Of a DNA stretch of 24,595 nt, positions 8,145 to 15,212 are shown in pieces; the stretch's first letter is position 1; each line of letters begins with the position of its first letter. The notes beneath the pieces were generated by a model. It saw only the letters and a program-made list of their open reading frames with translations, made no database searches and was not told the DNA's origin. The translations under genes and the position numbers were made by a program. Origin of the DNA: Lentzea aerocolonigenes (GTDB lineage: Bacteria; Actinomycetota; Actinomycetes; Mycobacteriales; Pseudonocardiaceae); NCBI RefSeq assembly GCF_000955955.1, contig NZ_JYJG01000265.1, positions 1 through 24,595 of the forward strand. The letters are read 5' to 3'.

Positions 8145-9334
8145 GCGACCTCGCGTCGGCCGCGGTCGAACGGGTGTACCGCGAGCACCGGACCCGGATG
8201 CTCGCGGCACTCGTGCGAGCGCTCGGCGACTTCGAGCTGGCCGAGGACGCGCTGCAGGAGGCGTGCTCGCAGGCGTTGCGCAAATGGCCACGTTCACAGG
8301 TACCGGCCGACCCGTTCGCCTGGCTGCTCACCGTGGCCCGCAACCACGCGCTCGACCGGCTCCGGCACGCGCAGATGGCCCGCACGAAGCTGCCCCAACC
8401 GCCCGAACCCGCCACGATGACCGAGAAGCAGCTCATCGGCCTCGGCGACGAACGGCTCAGCCTGATCTTCACCTGCTGCCACCCCGCGCTGAACGAAGAG
8501 GCGAGGTTAGCGCTAACACTTCAAGCGGTGGCAGGGTTCACGGCCGCGCAGATCGCCAGGACGTTCCTCGTCGCCGAGCCCGCGCTGGCCCAGCGCCTCG
8601 TCCGGGCCAAGCGCAAGATCCGCGACGCCGGCATCACCTTCGAGGTGCCCGCCGACCACCTGCTGCCCGAACGCCTGCAGGGCGTGCTCACGGTCATCTA
8701 CCTGATCTTCACCAGGGGCTACACGACCGCGGACGCCGATCTGCGCCAGGAAGCGCTGCGGCTCGGCAAGCTCGTCGCCGCCCTGATGCCGGACGAACCG
8801 GAGGCGCACGGCCTGGTGGCGTTGATGCTGCTGCACGACTCCCGCAGTGCCGCGCGCATGACGCCCGAAGGCGACGTCGTGCTGCTCGAGGACCAGGACC
8901 GCACGCTCTGGGACGTCGAGGAGATCGCGGAGGGCATGACCCTGCTCGACCGCGCGCTGCGGTTCGGCACCGCGGGCCCGTACGTGCTGCACGCCGTGAT
9001 CGCCGCCCTGCACGTCCAGGATCCGGTCGACTGGACGCGGATCACCGCGCTGTACAGCGAACTCCTTTCGGTGGCACCGACTCCGGTGATCGAGCTCAAC
9101 CACGCGGTCGCCGTCGCGATGGCCGACGGACCCGACGCCGGGCTCAAGCTCATCGACGGCATCACCGGCCTCGACGACTACCACCTGCTGCACTCCTCGC
9201 GCGCCGACCTGCTGCGCCGCCTGGACCGCCGCGACGAAGCCGCTGCGGCGTACCAGCGAGCGCACGAACTGGCGGTCAGCCCGGCCGATCGCCGTTTCCT
9301 GGCCGGGCGCCTGCGTTCCCTGGAGGATTCCTGA
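8141..9334 (+). CDS. ECF42-group RNA polymerase sigma factor with C-terminal extension
   Basis: This 397-residue ECF sigma factor is much longer than a typical 170-200-residue ECF protein. Region 2 (about 10-80) includes [19 protein letters not shown] and [18 protein letters not shown]. Region 4 (about 110-165) has [32 protein letters not shown] and [10 protein letters not shown]. The C-terminal extension has DUF6596-type features ([20 protein letters not shown] and [12 protein letters not shown]) followed by a TPR-like helical end. This is the ECF42 architecture; these factors have no membrane anti-sigma partner and are thought to be controlled through the extension. Codon 123 (8507-8509) is TTA within the palindrome GTTAGCGCTAAC. 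The next gene starts in the stop codon (TGATG). Confidence 0.93.
   Translation: MSDLASAAVERVYREHRTRMLAALVRALGDFELAEDALQEACSQALRKWPRSQVPADPFAWLLTVARNHALDRLRHAQMARTKLPQPPEPATMTEKQLIGLGDERLSLIFTCCHPALNEEARLALTLQAVAGFTAAQIARTFLVAEPALAQRLVRAKRKIRDAGITFEVPADHLLPERLQGVLTVIYLIFTRGYTTADADLRQEALRLGKLVAALMPDEPEAHGLVALMLLHDSRSAARMTPEGDVVLLEDQDRTLWDVEEIAEGMTLLDRALRFGTAGPYVLHAVIAALHVQDPVDWTRITALYSELLSVAPTPVIELNHAVAVAMADGPDAGLKLIDGITGLDDYHLLHSSRADLLRRLDRRDEAAAAYQRAHELAVSPADRRFLAGRLRSLEDS
8506..8517. promoter_or_regulatory. Perfect palindrome GTTAGCGCTAAC inside the sigma-factor gene
   Basis: This is a 12-bp perfect palindrome of LacI-family operator type lying within coding sequence (Arg-Leu-Ala-Leu-Thr). 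It uses the rare Leu codons TTA and CTA. Related sequences occur at 7521-7534 (TGTTAGGGCTAACA), 1503-1514 (GTTAGCGCTCAC) and 4165-4176. A real operator role is speculative. Confidence 0.25.
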
Positions 9335-10113
9335 TGCGACTCACCGTGCTCGACCGCGGCCACCGCCTGCCCGCCCGCCTGTTCTTCGGTTTCACCGAAC
9401 TGGTCTCGCGCGTGCCGATGTCGGATGTGCCCAAGACCCTGTTGTACCGACCCGATTTCTTCGGCGCGGTGTTCCTCGACCTGAGCGCGAAGGCGATGCG
9501 CGGGCCGTCGTTCTGGACGGCGGGCGAGCGCGAGTACATGGCGCAGCAGACGGCCGAACGCCTGCAGTGCCCGTACTGCGCCGTCACGCACACCGAACTC
9601 GTCCGGATAGCAGGCGATCCGTCACCGCTGCGCCCGGAACTCACCGCCGCACTGCGGTTCCTCGACGACCTCACGCCACCGGGCATCACGAAAGACGCGG
9701 CCGTGGACGCGCTGAACGTCAGCCTGATCTGGCAGGTCGTGAACCGGCTCGCCAACGCGTTCGGCTTCCAGCTCCTGCCCGGCCAGCTCGAGTCGGGCAC
9801 GCGTTCGCTGCACCGGTTCGGCTACCGCTTCCCCGGCTTCCTCACCGGAAAGGCCACGGGCACGCTGCGCCACGCCGTGCTGGAGGCCCCGGCCCGCACG
9901 CCGCCCGAACTCCGCCAGGCCGCCGCCTCCGGTGACGCCTGGGGCTCTTACGCCGCAACGGTTCGCGACGCCTCGTACCGCGTCTCCACTGAGGACATCG
10001 CCCGGCTCAAGCAGGACCACACCGAGGACGAGATCTTCGAGGTGACCGTCGCCGCTGCCGTCGGCGCTGCTCTGGACCACTACGACGCCGGTCTGAGAAT
10101 TCTCGGAGACTGA
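9334..10113 (+). CDS. AhpD-like (carboxymuconolactone decarboxylase-fold) protein
   Basis: This is a 259-residue predicted thiol-active protein. ERLQCPYCAVTHTELV carries the AhpD-type core C79-x2-C82-x3-H86, which in characterised family members supports peroxide reduction through a Cys pair and a His relay. The remainder is helical, as expected for two CMD-type repeats. The start is ATG at 9334, with GGAGG at 9322-9326, overlapping the sigma-factor stop by one base. As the last gene of the DGPF-sigma operon it is probably an effector of the ECF42 response, possibly against oxidative or electrophile stress. The substrate is unknown. The next promoter begins directly after its stop codon. Confidence 0.82.
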   Translation: MRLTVLDRGHRLPARLFFGFTELVSRVPMSDVPKTLLYRPDFFGAVFLDLSAKAMRGPSFWTAGEREYMAQQTAERLQCPYCAVTHTELVRIAGDPSPLRPELTAALRFLDDLTPPGITKDAAVDALNVSLIWQVVNRLANAFGFQLLPGQLESGTRSLHRFGYRFPGFLTGKATGTLRHAVLEAPARTPPELRQAAASGDAWGSYAATVRDASYRVSTEDIARLKQDHTEDEIFEVTVAAAVGAALDHYDAGLRILGD

Positions 10114-10140
10114 TGTCGAGTTCGGACGTGCTCGCTCGTC
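10114..10140 (+). promoter_or_regulatory. ECF42-type promoter (copy 2), TGTCGA-N17-CGTC
   Basis: TGTCGA at 10114-10119 and CGTC at 10137-10140 are separated by exactly 17 nt, as in copy 1 upstream of the DGPF gene. Both copies also share TCG-N-TCGTCC around the -10 side. The element starts immediately after the AhpD-like stop and lies 38 nt before the VOC start. Other TGTCGA occurrences in the window lack CGTC at this spacing. Confidence 0.6.
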
Positions 10141-10178
10141 CTTCGCTCAAAGCAAGGACAACCGAAGGAGCGATCGAC

Positions 10179-10514
10179 ATGTCCGGACAGGTCAACTGGT
10201 TCGAGCTGCCCGCCGACGACACGGCGCGGGCACGGGCGTTCTTCGCCGGCGTGTTCGGCTGGGAGACGAGCCCGATGGGCGAGGACTACCACTTCATCAC
10301 CAACGGCGCGAAGGGCGCGATCGCCGCCAAGGACGCGCAGCTCACCCAGCCGCGCATCTACTTCCACACCACGGACATCGACGCGTCCGTGCGCAAGGTC
10401 ACCGACCTCGGCGGCAAGAGCGACGACGTGCAGGCCGTGCCGGACGTCGGCCGCATCGCCCACTGCTGGGACGACCAGGGCACGCCGTTCAGCCTGTACG
10501 AGCCGAAGGCCTGA
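10179..10514 (+). CDS. VOC (glyoxalase/bleomycin-resistance fold) family protein
   Basis: This 111-residue single-domain VOC protein has WFELPADDTARARAFFAGVFGW at the N-terminus (read in two overlapping parts), a central PRIYFHTTDIDASVRKV and a C-terminal DDQGTPFSLYEP; all are typical of small PhnB/YdcJ-like VOC proteins. ATG at 10179 is chosen for GAAGGAG at 10164-10170. Upstream in-frame codons cover the promoter. Because it has its own ECF42-type promoter it is probably part of the same regulon, perhaps a detoxification enzyme or binding protein. The metal ligands are not fully clear by eye, so activity is not assigned. A strong hairpin follows. Confidence 0.88.
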   Translation: MSGQVNWFELPADDTARARAFFAGVFGWETSPMGEDYHFITNGAKGAIAAKDAQLTQPRIYFHTTDIDASVRKVTDLGGKSDDVQAVPDVGRIAHCWDDQGTPFSLYEPKA

Positions 10515-10520
10515 CGCGCC

Positions 10521-10550
10521 TGAGTGGCCCGTCACAGGGCGGGCCACTCA
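10521..10550 (+). terminator. Hairpin terminator after the VOC gene
   Basis: A perfect 10-bp stem (TGAGTGGCCC at 10521-10530 with GGGCCACTCA at 10541-10550) and a 10-nt loop begin 6 nt after the stop codon. There is no U-tract, as is common in actinomycete terminators. Confidence 0.75.
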
Positions 10551-10607
10551 ACAATTCCTCCTCCTGCCGCGTCCAGCTGTCGCAACCTGGATCGACCTGG
10601 GGGAAAC

Positions 10608-11273
10608 ATGGAGCACTTTCGGCCCGTGCGCGGGCTGGGCCGCGCCGCGTCCGCACTCATCTGGCTCGTCGCGATCGCCAACGTCGCGAACGCGGCGTCC
10701 GACTGGTTCACCTACTCCGCGATCCAGGCCTATCGCACCCGCATCGACTCCGCGGGCGCGATCATCACGGCTGAGAGGATCAACCTGGTGGCCAGCGCGT
10801 CACTCTCGTTGCTGCTGCTCGCGGCCGGCATCGTCTTCATCCTCTGGACGTACAACGCGCGGGTCAACGCCGAGCGCCTGACGTACGCCGCCGAGCACCG
10901 CCGCAGCAGGACATGGGTGTGGCTGAGCTGGTTCGTGCCGTTCGTGAACTTCTGGTTCCCCAAGCAGGTCATCGACGACATCTGGCGGGCCAGCGACCCG
11001 CGGCAGCAGGGAGTGCCACTGCGGCAACGGATGCAGCACAGGCTGACCACCCAGTGGTGGACAGCCTTCGTCCTGATGTGGATCTTCGAACGCGCCTACC
11101 TGCGCACCTACCGCCTGGGCGTGCCGATCAGCGACACGTTCCTCAGCACGGCGATCTTCTCCAGCCTGGCCGCGGCCGCCGGGATCGTGGCCGCGATCTC
11201 CGCCGTTCAGGTGGTGCGACGCATCACCGAATTCCAGAGCACGCCGCACCTTGTTCAGTCCTCTTCGGACTAA
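10608..11273 (+). CDS. DUF4328 membrane protein
   Basis: This 221-residue integral membrane protein has TM segments at about 13-33, 60-85, 148-165 and 178-205. The conserved signature PFVNFWFPKQVIDDIWRASD, preceded by SRTWVWLSWFV, marks it as DUF4328, an actinobacterial family of unknown function. ATG at 10608 follows a purine-rich GGGGGAAAC; in-frame codons upstream overlap the terminator and were excluded. The MarR gene starts 17 nt after its stop and may be cotranscribed. Confidence 0.85.
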   Translation: MEHFRPVRGLGRAASALIWLVAIANVANAASDWFTYSAIQAYRTRIDSAGAIITAERINLVASASLSLLLLAAGIVFILWTYNARVNAERLTYAAEHRRSRTWVWLSWFVPFVNFWFPKQVIDDIWRASDPRQQGVPLRQRMQHRLTTQWWTAFVLMWIFERAYLRTYRLGVPISDTFLSTAIFSSLAAAAGIVAAISAVQVVRRITEFQSTPHLVQSSSD

Positions 11274-11290
11274 CACCCGGACGGGTTACC

Positions 11291-11713
11291 ATGCTGGGCA
11301 TGTCAGACGTCGGCGTGCTCTCCGCGCACCTGCTGTCGAGCTTCCAGAAGGAGCTCTTCACCCGCCTCGCCGAGGCGGGTCACGAGCACCTGCGCCCACG
11401 CCACGGCGCGATCATGGCCTACATCGCCGCCGAGGGCAGCCGCGCGAGCGAGCTGTCCGAGCGCTCCGGCCAGCACAAGCAGGTCGTGGGCACCCTGATC
11501 GACGAACTGGAGCGCCTCGGCTACGTGGTCCGCCGGCCTGACCCGGCAGACCGGCGGGCCAAGCTGGTCGTGCCCACGGAACTGGGCCGCGACCAGATGG
11601 TCCAGGCCAAGCGGATCATCTCCGACATCGAGGCCGGGTTCGCCCGTCAGGTCGGCGCCGAGCGGTTCGCCGCGTTCAAATCGGTGTTCGCGGAGATCAC
11701 TGCCCGACCGTGA
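11291..11713 (+). CDS. MarR-family transcriptional regulator
   Basis: This 140-residue winged-helix repressor has the MarR layout: a helical N-terminus, GHEHLRPRHGAIMAYIAAEG, recognition region ASELSERSGQHKQVVGTLID, ELERLGYVVRRPDPADRRAK (wing) and a C-terminal dimerisation helix. ATG at 11291 follows GGACGGG; ATG at 11300 is an alternative giving 137 residues. It follows the DUF4328 gene in the same direction and may control it or itself; no clear operator was found. Its 3' end overlaps the opposite-strand remnant by 17 nt. Confidence 0.9.
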   Translation: MLGMSDVGVLSAHLLSSFQKELFTRLAEAGHEHLRPRHGAIMAYIAAEGSRASELSERSGQHKQVVGTLIDELERLGYVVRRPDPADRRAKLVVPTELGRDQMVQAKRIISDIEAGFARQVGAERFAAFKSVFAEITARP

Positions 11714-12095
11714 TCTCCTCGCGGTGCGCGGCCAGGAAGTCCTCGAGCGTCAGCCAGGTCGGCACGATCTCGCGGGTCAACGCGGCGTCGCGGCGGCTCA
11801 GGATGTGGTCCGGGAACTCCGTGTAGTACTGAAACCACTTGCCCAGCTCGACCGCCGCCGGGAACCCGAGCACCCGGAAGTCGTGGTGCAACAACGGCTC
11901 GTATTTCACGGTCTCGCCGACCACGTCCGCGAACGCCTGCGCAGCCAGTTGTTCCAGTAGAACGACAACTGACGGGGCGGCGCCGCTACTACTAGGACCA
12001 ACGCACAGAGGCAAGCACTCTGAACTGCTGGTTAGTTCGCGTTGGGTCCAGTTGCATCTGGTGGGTACAGCGACATCGTCCCAGCTCCCCATCAC
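11697..12095 (-). pseudogene. Unrecognised coding remnant, probable 3' part of a disrupted gene
   Basis: The C-terminal about 90 residues (LLEQLAAQAFADVVGETVKY through the stop) look like genuine protein, with G/C-biased codons and a sensible sequence such as HHDFRVLGFPAAVELGKWFQ and PTWLTLEDFLAAHREE. Upstream of about 11970 the same open frame becomes Ser- and Cys-rich with many A/T-ending codons, and no start has a ribosome site; GTG at 12095 is merely the first. This suggests that the 5' part was lost. An 8-bp direct repeat AGTAGAAC occurs at 11956-11963 and 12154-12161, bracketing the odd segment. The family was not recognised. A short intact gene with an internal start cannot be excluded. 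Confidence 0.4.
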
Positions 12096-12223
12096 GGCAA
12101 GCCAAGTCAGAGGCCACCTGTCGGTGCAGCGGGCCCGGCAGCGTCGCCGACGTAGTAGAACCGTTGCGTGCCATGGTGATGGCGCCTCATTCAGTCCCAG
12201 AGCGATGCGGCCGTCCCGTCACG

Positions 12224-13405
12224 TCACCCGACCGGTTCGAGGCCCAGCACCCGCCTGGCTTCGGCCATCTGACCGTGCAGGTATTCGTTCTCGTTGCGCA
12301 GCAAGTAGGCGTAGGCAAACGCACTGTCCAAGTACTGGTAGCAGGCGATCGCACCTACGTCTGTCTGCATGATGGCCGCCAACATCGTCCGCGCACGCAT
12401 CCGGCGCGTCTCGATCGGATCAGCCTGAGGCTCAACCGGCGCCGCAACTGTCTCCCACACCGACGCCAGAACTCGGTTGCAGTTCGTGATGGCGGACGCC
12501 CAGCCAAACCAGCTGGTCTCGGCTCCGAGGCTGTTCCTCACGGGTTCCAGATCGGGCACCGCCAGAATCGGGCACGGCACCCCAGTCAGTGTCTCCCACA
12601 GTCCGGCCATCTCGTGTTCCTCGGCGCTGAGGACAGCCTGGCACAGTTCCGCGGCCGCCCCGCAGAAAGGTCCCACCTCGTGCACGTAGTCCTGAACCTC
12701 GATCAAGAGTTCGGCTACCGCGGCTCGCTCCCCGACGCTCTGCAGAACGTGCCGGGTGACGACGTCCATTTCCTCGAGGAACTGTTCAGTCTGCCTGTCG
12801 CCCTGCCACATCCGCTCGACCTGGGCCTGGATGACTCGCGCGTACGCCTCGACTCCATTGGCCAGCCGCAGGCCGGCATCCCGCACGAACCCGAACTCTC
12901 CCTGCCAGGTTGGGGTGAAGGACAACTCCAGTCGTGGCAGTTCGCCGAGCATGTCAGGGAGCAGACCTGGGAGCGTCAGCCCGCTGACATCGACAACGTC
13001 AGCCTCCTCCCAAAACACTGGCGCGTCCACACCAGTTTCCCCGCTCAGGGGGCGACCGTCGAACGTTCGCCAGACGTCCCCCGTCTGCCGGATGTAGCGC
13101 TGCGTGCGATCCACGTCGAGGGCGAGGTCAAGCAGGTCGCCAGGCACGTTCAGCGCCGCCAGCTCCGAGCGTCGGTACATTCCGCGGCAGTACGGACACT
13201 CCAGCCGCCGCGGCAGGTAGCCCAACTCGTAGTCGGGCGTGGTCAGGTTCTCGTCGACGCGCGGAACAACCGATTGGCGCACCAAGGTCATGAGGCACGT
13301 TGTACAAGCCTTTTGGCCGCAGGAGTGGATCTGTACGAGTTCCACCCCCTGCGAACCGCATATGTGGCACTCCGACGCGGTGTTCCTGACATCAGGTTCG
13401 GTCAA
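12224..13405 (-). CDS. RING-like zinc-finger protein with helical C-terminal region
   Basis: This is a 393-residue cytoplasmic protein. Residues 13-73 have cysteines ordered C13-x2-C16-x12-C29-x4-C34-x2-C37-x32-C70-x2-C73, as in RING fingers. The C-G-Q31-K-A-C segment has Gln where a zinc-binding His is usual; H27 may substitute. The remaining about 320 residues look mostly helical, without TM segments or a recognised enzyme motif. The TTG start at 13405 is chosen because AAAGGAGG lies 5 nt upstream; the frame extends 21 codons further without a better site. Codons end in A or T more often than in neighbouring genes (14 of the first 51 by eye), suggesting transfer. Ubiquitin-like ligase, zinc-dependent scaffold and nucleic-acid binding are all possible; none is shown. 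Confidence 0.72.
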   Translation of the reverse strand: MTEPDVRNTASECHICGSQGVELVQIHSCGQKACTTCLMTLVRQSVVPRVDENLTTPDYELGYLPRRLECPYCRGMYRRSELAALNVPGDLLDLALDVDRTQRYIRQTGDVWRTFDGRPLSGETGVDAPVFWEEADVVDVSGLTLPGLLPDMLGELPRLELSFTPTWQGEFGFVRDAGLRLANGVEAYARVIQAQVERMWQGDRQTEQFLEEMDVVTRHVLQSVGERAAVAELLIEVQDYVHEVGPFCGAAAELCQAVLSAEEHEMAGLWETLTGVPCPILAVPDLEPVRNSLGAETSWFGWASAITNCNRVLASVWETVAAPVEPQADPIETRRMRARTMLAAIMQTDVGAIACYQYLDSAFAYAYLLRNENEYLHGQMAEARRVLGLEPVG

Positions 13406-13410
13406 CGGAA

Positions 13411-13418
13411 CCTCCTTT
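13411..13418 (-). promoter_or_regulatory. Ribosome binding site AAAGGAGG fixing a TTG start
   Basis: On the minus strand AAAGGAGG is followed by 5 nt (TTCCG) and the TTG codon at 13403-13405. It is the strongest Shine-Dalgarno sequence seen near this gene, and no ATG or GTG start nearby has a comparable site. Confidence 0.7.
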
Positions 13419-13850
13419 GAAACGGCGCTCCGCGGTCGATTCTCACCGCGCCCCGCCCCGCAGCACATGCCTCAACGGGCATCCGATCGGACCGACCCGA
13501 CGAGCACGAAAGCAGGCAGACCTGTCGGGACGAGCCATCCGCCTGCCCTGGGTGCGCATCACCGGCATGGACCGAACCGACGATGGAGTCACCGGAACAG
13601 TCCGAAGTGGAGGAACGCGGTGGCCACTCCTTCCGAGGGTCAGAGCGCTGATCTGTGCGGTGCGCCGAAACGATTCGACCGACATGGTTGAGACACACGG
13701 AGGTCGCCGCGAGCCGAACGATGTCGGGCGTCTGAACTGACGGCCCTCGCAAGTCGAGCGAACATTGGTGCCTCCGGGCAACTCGGCGCCAAGCCCTCGA
13801 CTCCGCTCACCATCAGGCCGCCCGCTCATTACGCGTTCTGCCACAACAGT

Positions 13851-13880
13851 TTCCGCAGTGCGCGAAGGGGCACTGCGGGA
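13851..13880 (+). other. Strong hairpin upstream of the winged-helix-like gene
   Basis: CCGCAGTGC (13853-13861) pairs perfectly with GCACTGCGG (13870-13878) around the 8-nt loop GCGAAGGG, extended by a T-G and a T-A pair. It ends 81 nt before the next start codon. It could be an attenuator, a terminator from upstream transcription, or a protein-binding inverted repeat. Confidence 0.4.
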
Positions 13881-13961
13881 CTCGCCGAGCGTCATCACCC
13901 GGCGAGACGGCGGTCTCGTCTGTGACAAGTGGCTTCAACACATCGTCATGGGGTGATCAAC

Positions 13962-14246
13962 ATGATGGACGGGACCTACGCCACACACCGGGCCCTCGCC
14001 GTGCTCCGTGCGGTCGCCGAGGGACGCGTGGAGATGACGTGCAGCGCCGAATCCGACATGTTCGTGGACGACCTCGCGTTGTGCGACCAGCAGATCGCAC
14101 ACCACCTCGCGCACTCTGCGCTGTTGGAACCTGCTTGCGAAGGCATCGTGGGCATGCGCGTTCCCGCGCGGCTGACCGCCAGGGGCATGACCCACCTCGC
14201 CGCGCACGTGAACGACGCCGGCATCGCGACGAACGCGTCTTCTTGA
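13962..14246 (+). CDS. Small winged-helix-like hypothetical protein
   Basis: This is a 94-residue protein. THRALAVLRAVAEGRVEMTC, then FVDDLALCDQQIAHHLAHSA, VPARLTARGMTHLAAHV: the order helix, helix-turn-helix, hairpin and helix resembles a minimal winged helix as in small actinobacterial proteins of unknown function. It contains Cys residues at MTCSAE, ALCDQQ and PACEGI. ATG at 13962 follows GGGGTGA; GTG at 13929 would add 11 unsupported residues. No partner gene is obvious. DNA binding is inference from shape only. Confidence 0.6.
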   Translation: MMDGTYATHRALAVLRAVAEGRVEMTCSAESDMFVDDLALCDQQIAHHLAHSALLEPACEGIVGMRVPARLTARGMTHLAAHVNDAGIATNASS

Positions 14247-14347
14247 GCTCGCACGTCCGGCCTGAGAGTCCGCACGTTGGCGCAGGCCCGGCCGCCCTCC
14301 CGGCTCCACAACCCGATCGGCGGCCGCATCTCACCGGAGGAACGATC

Positions 14348-14440
14348 ATGATCACGGCACAACAACTCATCGAGTCCCCGTCTCTGCTCGTGGCGGTATG
14401 TCGCTCCTCCGCCGCGCCACGCCCGCCGATCTGCCCCTGA
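14348..14440 (+). CDS. Possible 30-residue small ORF
   Basis: A clear GGAGG at 14336-14340 lies 7 nt before ATG 14348, giving MITAQQLIESPSLLVAV and a Cys/Pro-rich end at 14440. A different frame, entered at ATG 14398, reads LLRRATPADLPLIDELLRD, which resembles the first strand and helix of GNAT acetyltransferases. That frame then degrades and runs into the SsgA-like gene. The segment may therefore be a leader peptide, a small protein, or a decayed gene with a frameshift. No function is assigned. Confidence 0.35.
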   Translation: MITAQQLIESPSLLVAVCRSSAAPRPPICP

Positions 14441-14574
14441 TCGACGAACTGCTGCGCGACCTGTTTCAGCCGCTGGGGGAAACCGGCTGGGCGGTCTTGG
14501 GCCGAAAAGCCGTAAGCGCGCGGGAGTGCCCGGATCTTCCGGGGAGACACGCGCTACGGTCAGGAGGTCTGATC

Positions 14575-14991
14575 ATGGACCACGTCGTCGCCCGCACCAC
14601 GACCACCGTGCGACTGCACACCGGTGACGGGCTCCCGGTTCGCGAGATCGACACGCAGCTGCGGTACGACTCGCGCGATCCGCTGGTCATCAGCTTCGTG
14701 TTCCTGCTCCACGAGCAGAACGTTTTGTGGGCGCTAGGTCGTGACCTCGTTGCCGCCGGGTTGATCGCTCCGGCCGGATACGGCGACGTGGTGCTCCGGC
14801 CGGACGACCAGGATCCGGGCCGCGTCGAGTTCTGGTTCACCGACGGCGGTGAGGGCTCGAAGCTCAGCGCTCCGTTGTCGGAGATCGCGGCCTTCGTCGA
14901 CCGGACGCACGAGCTCGTGCCGATGGGCGAGGAGTGGCTGTGGCTGGACCTCGACGCCGAGCTGGCGAAGGTGCTGCCCGCGGTCGAATGA
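14575..14991 (+). CDS. SsgA-like (SALP) sporulation/cell-division protein
   Basis: This is a 138-residue member of the SsgA-like family, found in morphologically complex actinomycetes and involved in septum placement and spore-wall formation. Recognisable segments are TQLRYDSRDPLVISFVFLL, VLWALGRDLVAAGLIAPAGY, GDVVLRPD, a central EFWF, and the C-terminal AAFVDRTHELVPMGEEWLWL then DLDAELAKVL. The start ATG 14575 is set by AGGAGG at 14562-14567. It stands alone, followed by a strong terminator. The family has several paralogues per genome, so the exact role cannot be given. Confidence 0.9.
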   Translation: MDHVVARTTTTVRLHTGDGLPVREIDTQLRYDSRDPLVISFVFLLHEQNVLWALGRDLVAAGLIAPAGYGDVVLRPDDQDPGRVEFWFTDGGEGSKLSAPLSEIAAFVDRTHELVPMGEEWLWLDLDAELAKVLPAVE

Positions 14992-15003
14992 CCAGGGCTC
15001 TCA

Positions 15004-15035
15004 GGCGGTGCGGGAGCTGAAACTCCCGCACCGCC
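15004..15035 (+). terminator. Hairpin terminator after the SsgA-like gene
   Basis: A perfect 13-bp stem (GGCGGTGCGGGAG at 15004-15016 with CTCCCGCACCGCC at 15023-15035) encloses the 6-nt loop CTGAAA. It starts 12 nt after the stop codon. Confidence 0.85.
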
Positions 15036-15212
15036 CAGCTTCCCACCGTGTCATCCCACGCGTTCGGCGGTGATGATGACTTCGGATTTCTACCGTCGGT
15101 TGATCTTGGGCGGCAATCGGGAGTTCACCCGATCAGGCAGATGCCAGAACTGTTGAGCGTCAACCATTGTCGGCCGATGTGCGGGCGGTGCGCGGCGGGC
15201 GAATGTGATCCG

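Larger units (their letters stand above)
13406..13961. other. Divergent intergenic region, 556 bp
   Basis: This separates the RING-like gene (minus) from the small winged-helix-like gene (plus). No convincing protein is seen; short open frames on both strands have no family resemblance. It contains an inverted repeat ATGCC-N6-GGCAT at 13467-13482, about 60 nt upstream of the RING-like start, and the hairpin at 13851-13880. Promoters for both flanking genes should lie here, but no confident -10/-35 pair was identified. Confidence 0.5.

Noticed and set aside
14398..14574. N-terminal extension of the SsgA-like protein
   Set aside because: AGGAGG at 14562-14567 directly precedes ATG 14575, and SsgA-like proteins are about 130-145 residues long.
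15048..15212. Upstream start for the PI-PLC protein
   Set aside because: It would place about 55 hydrophilic, Cys-containing residues before a clear signal peptide.
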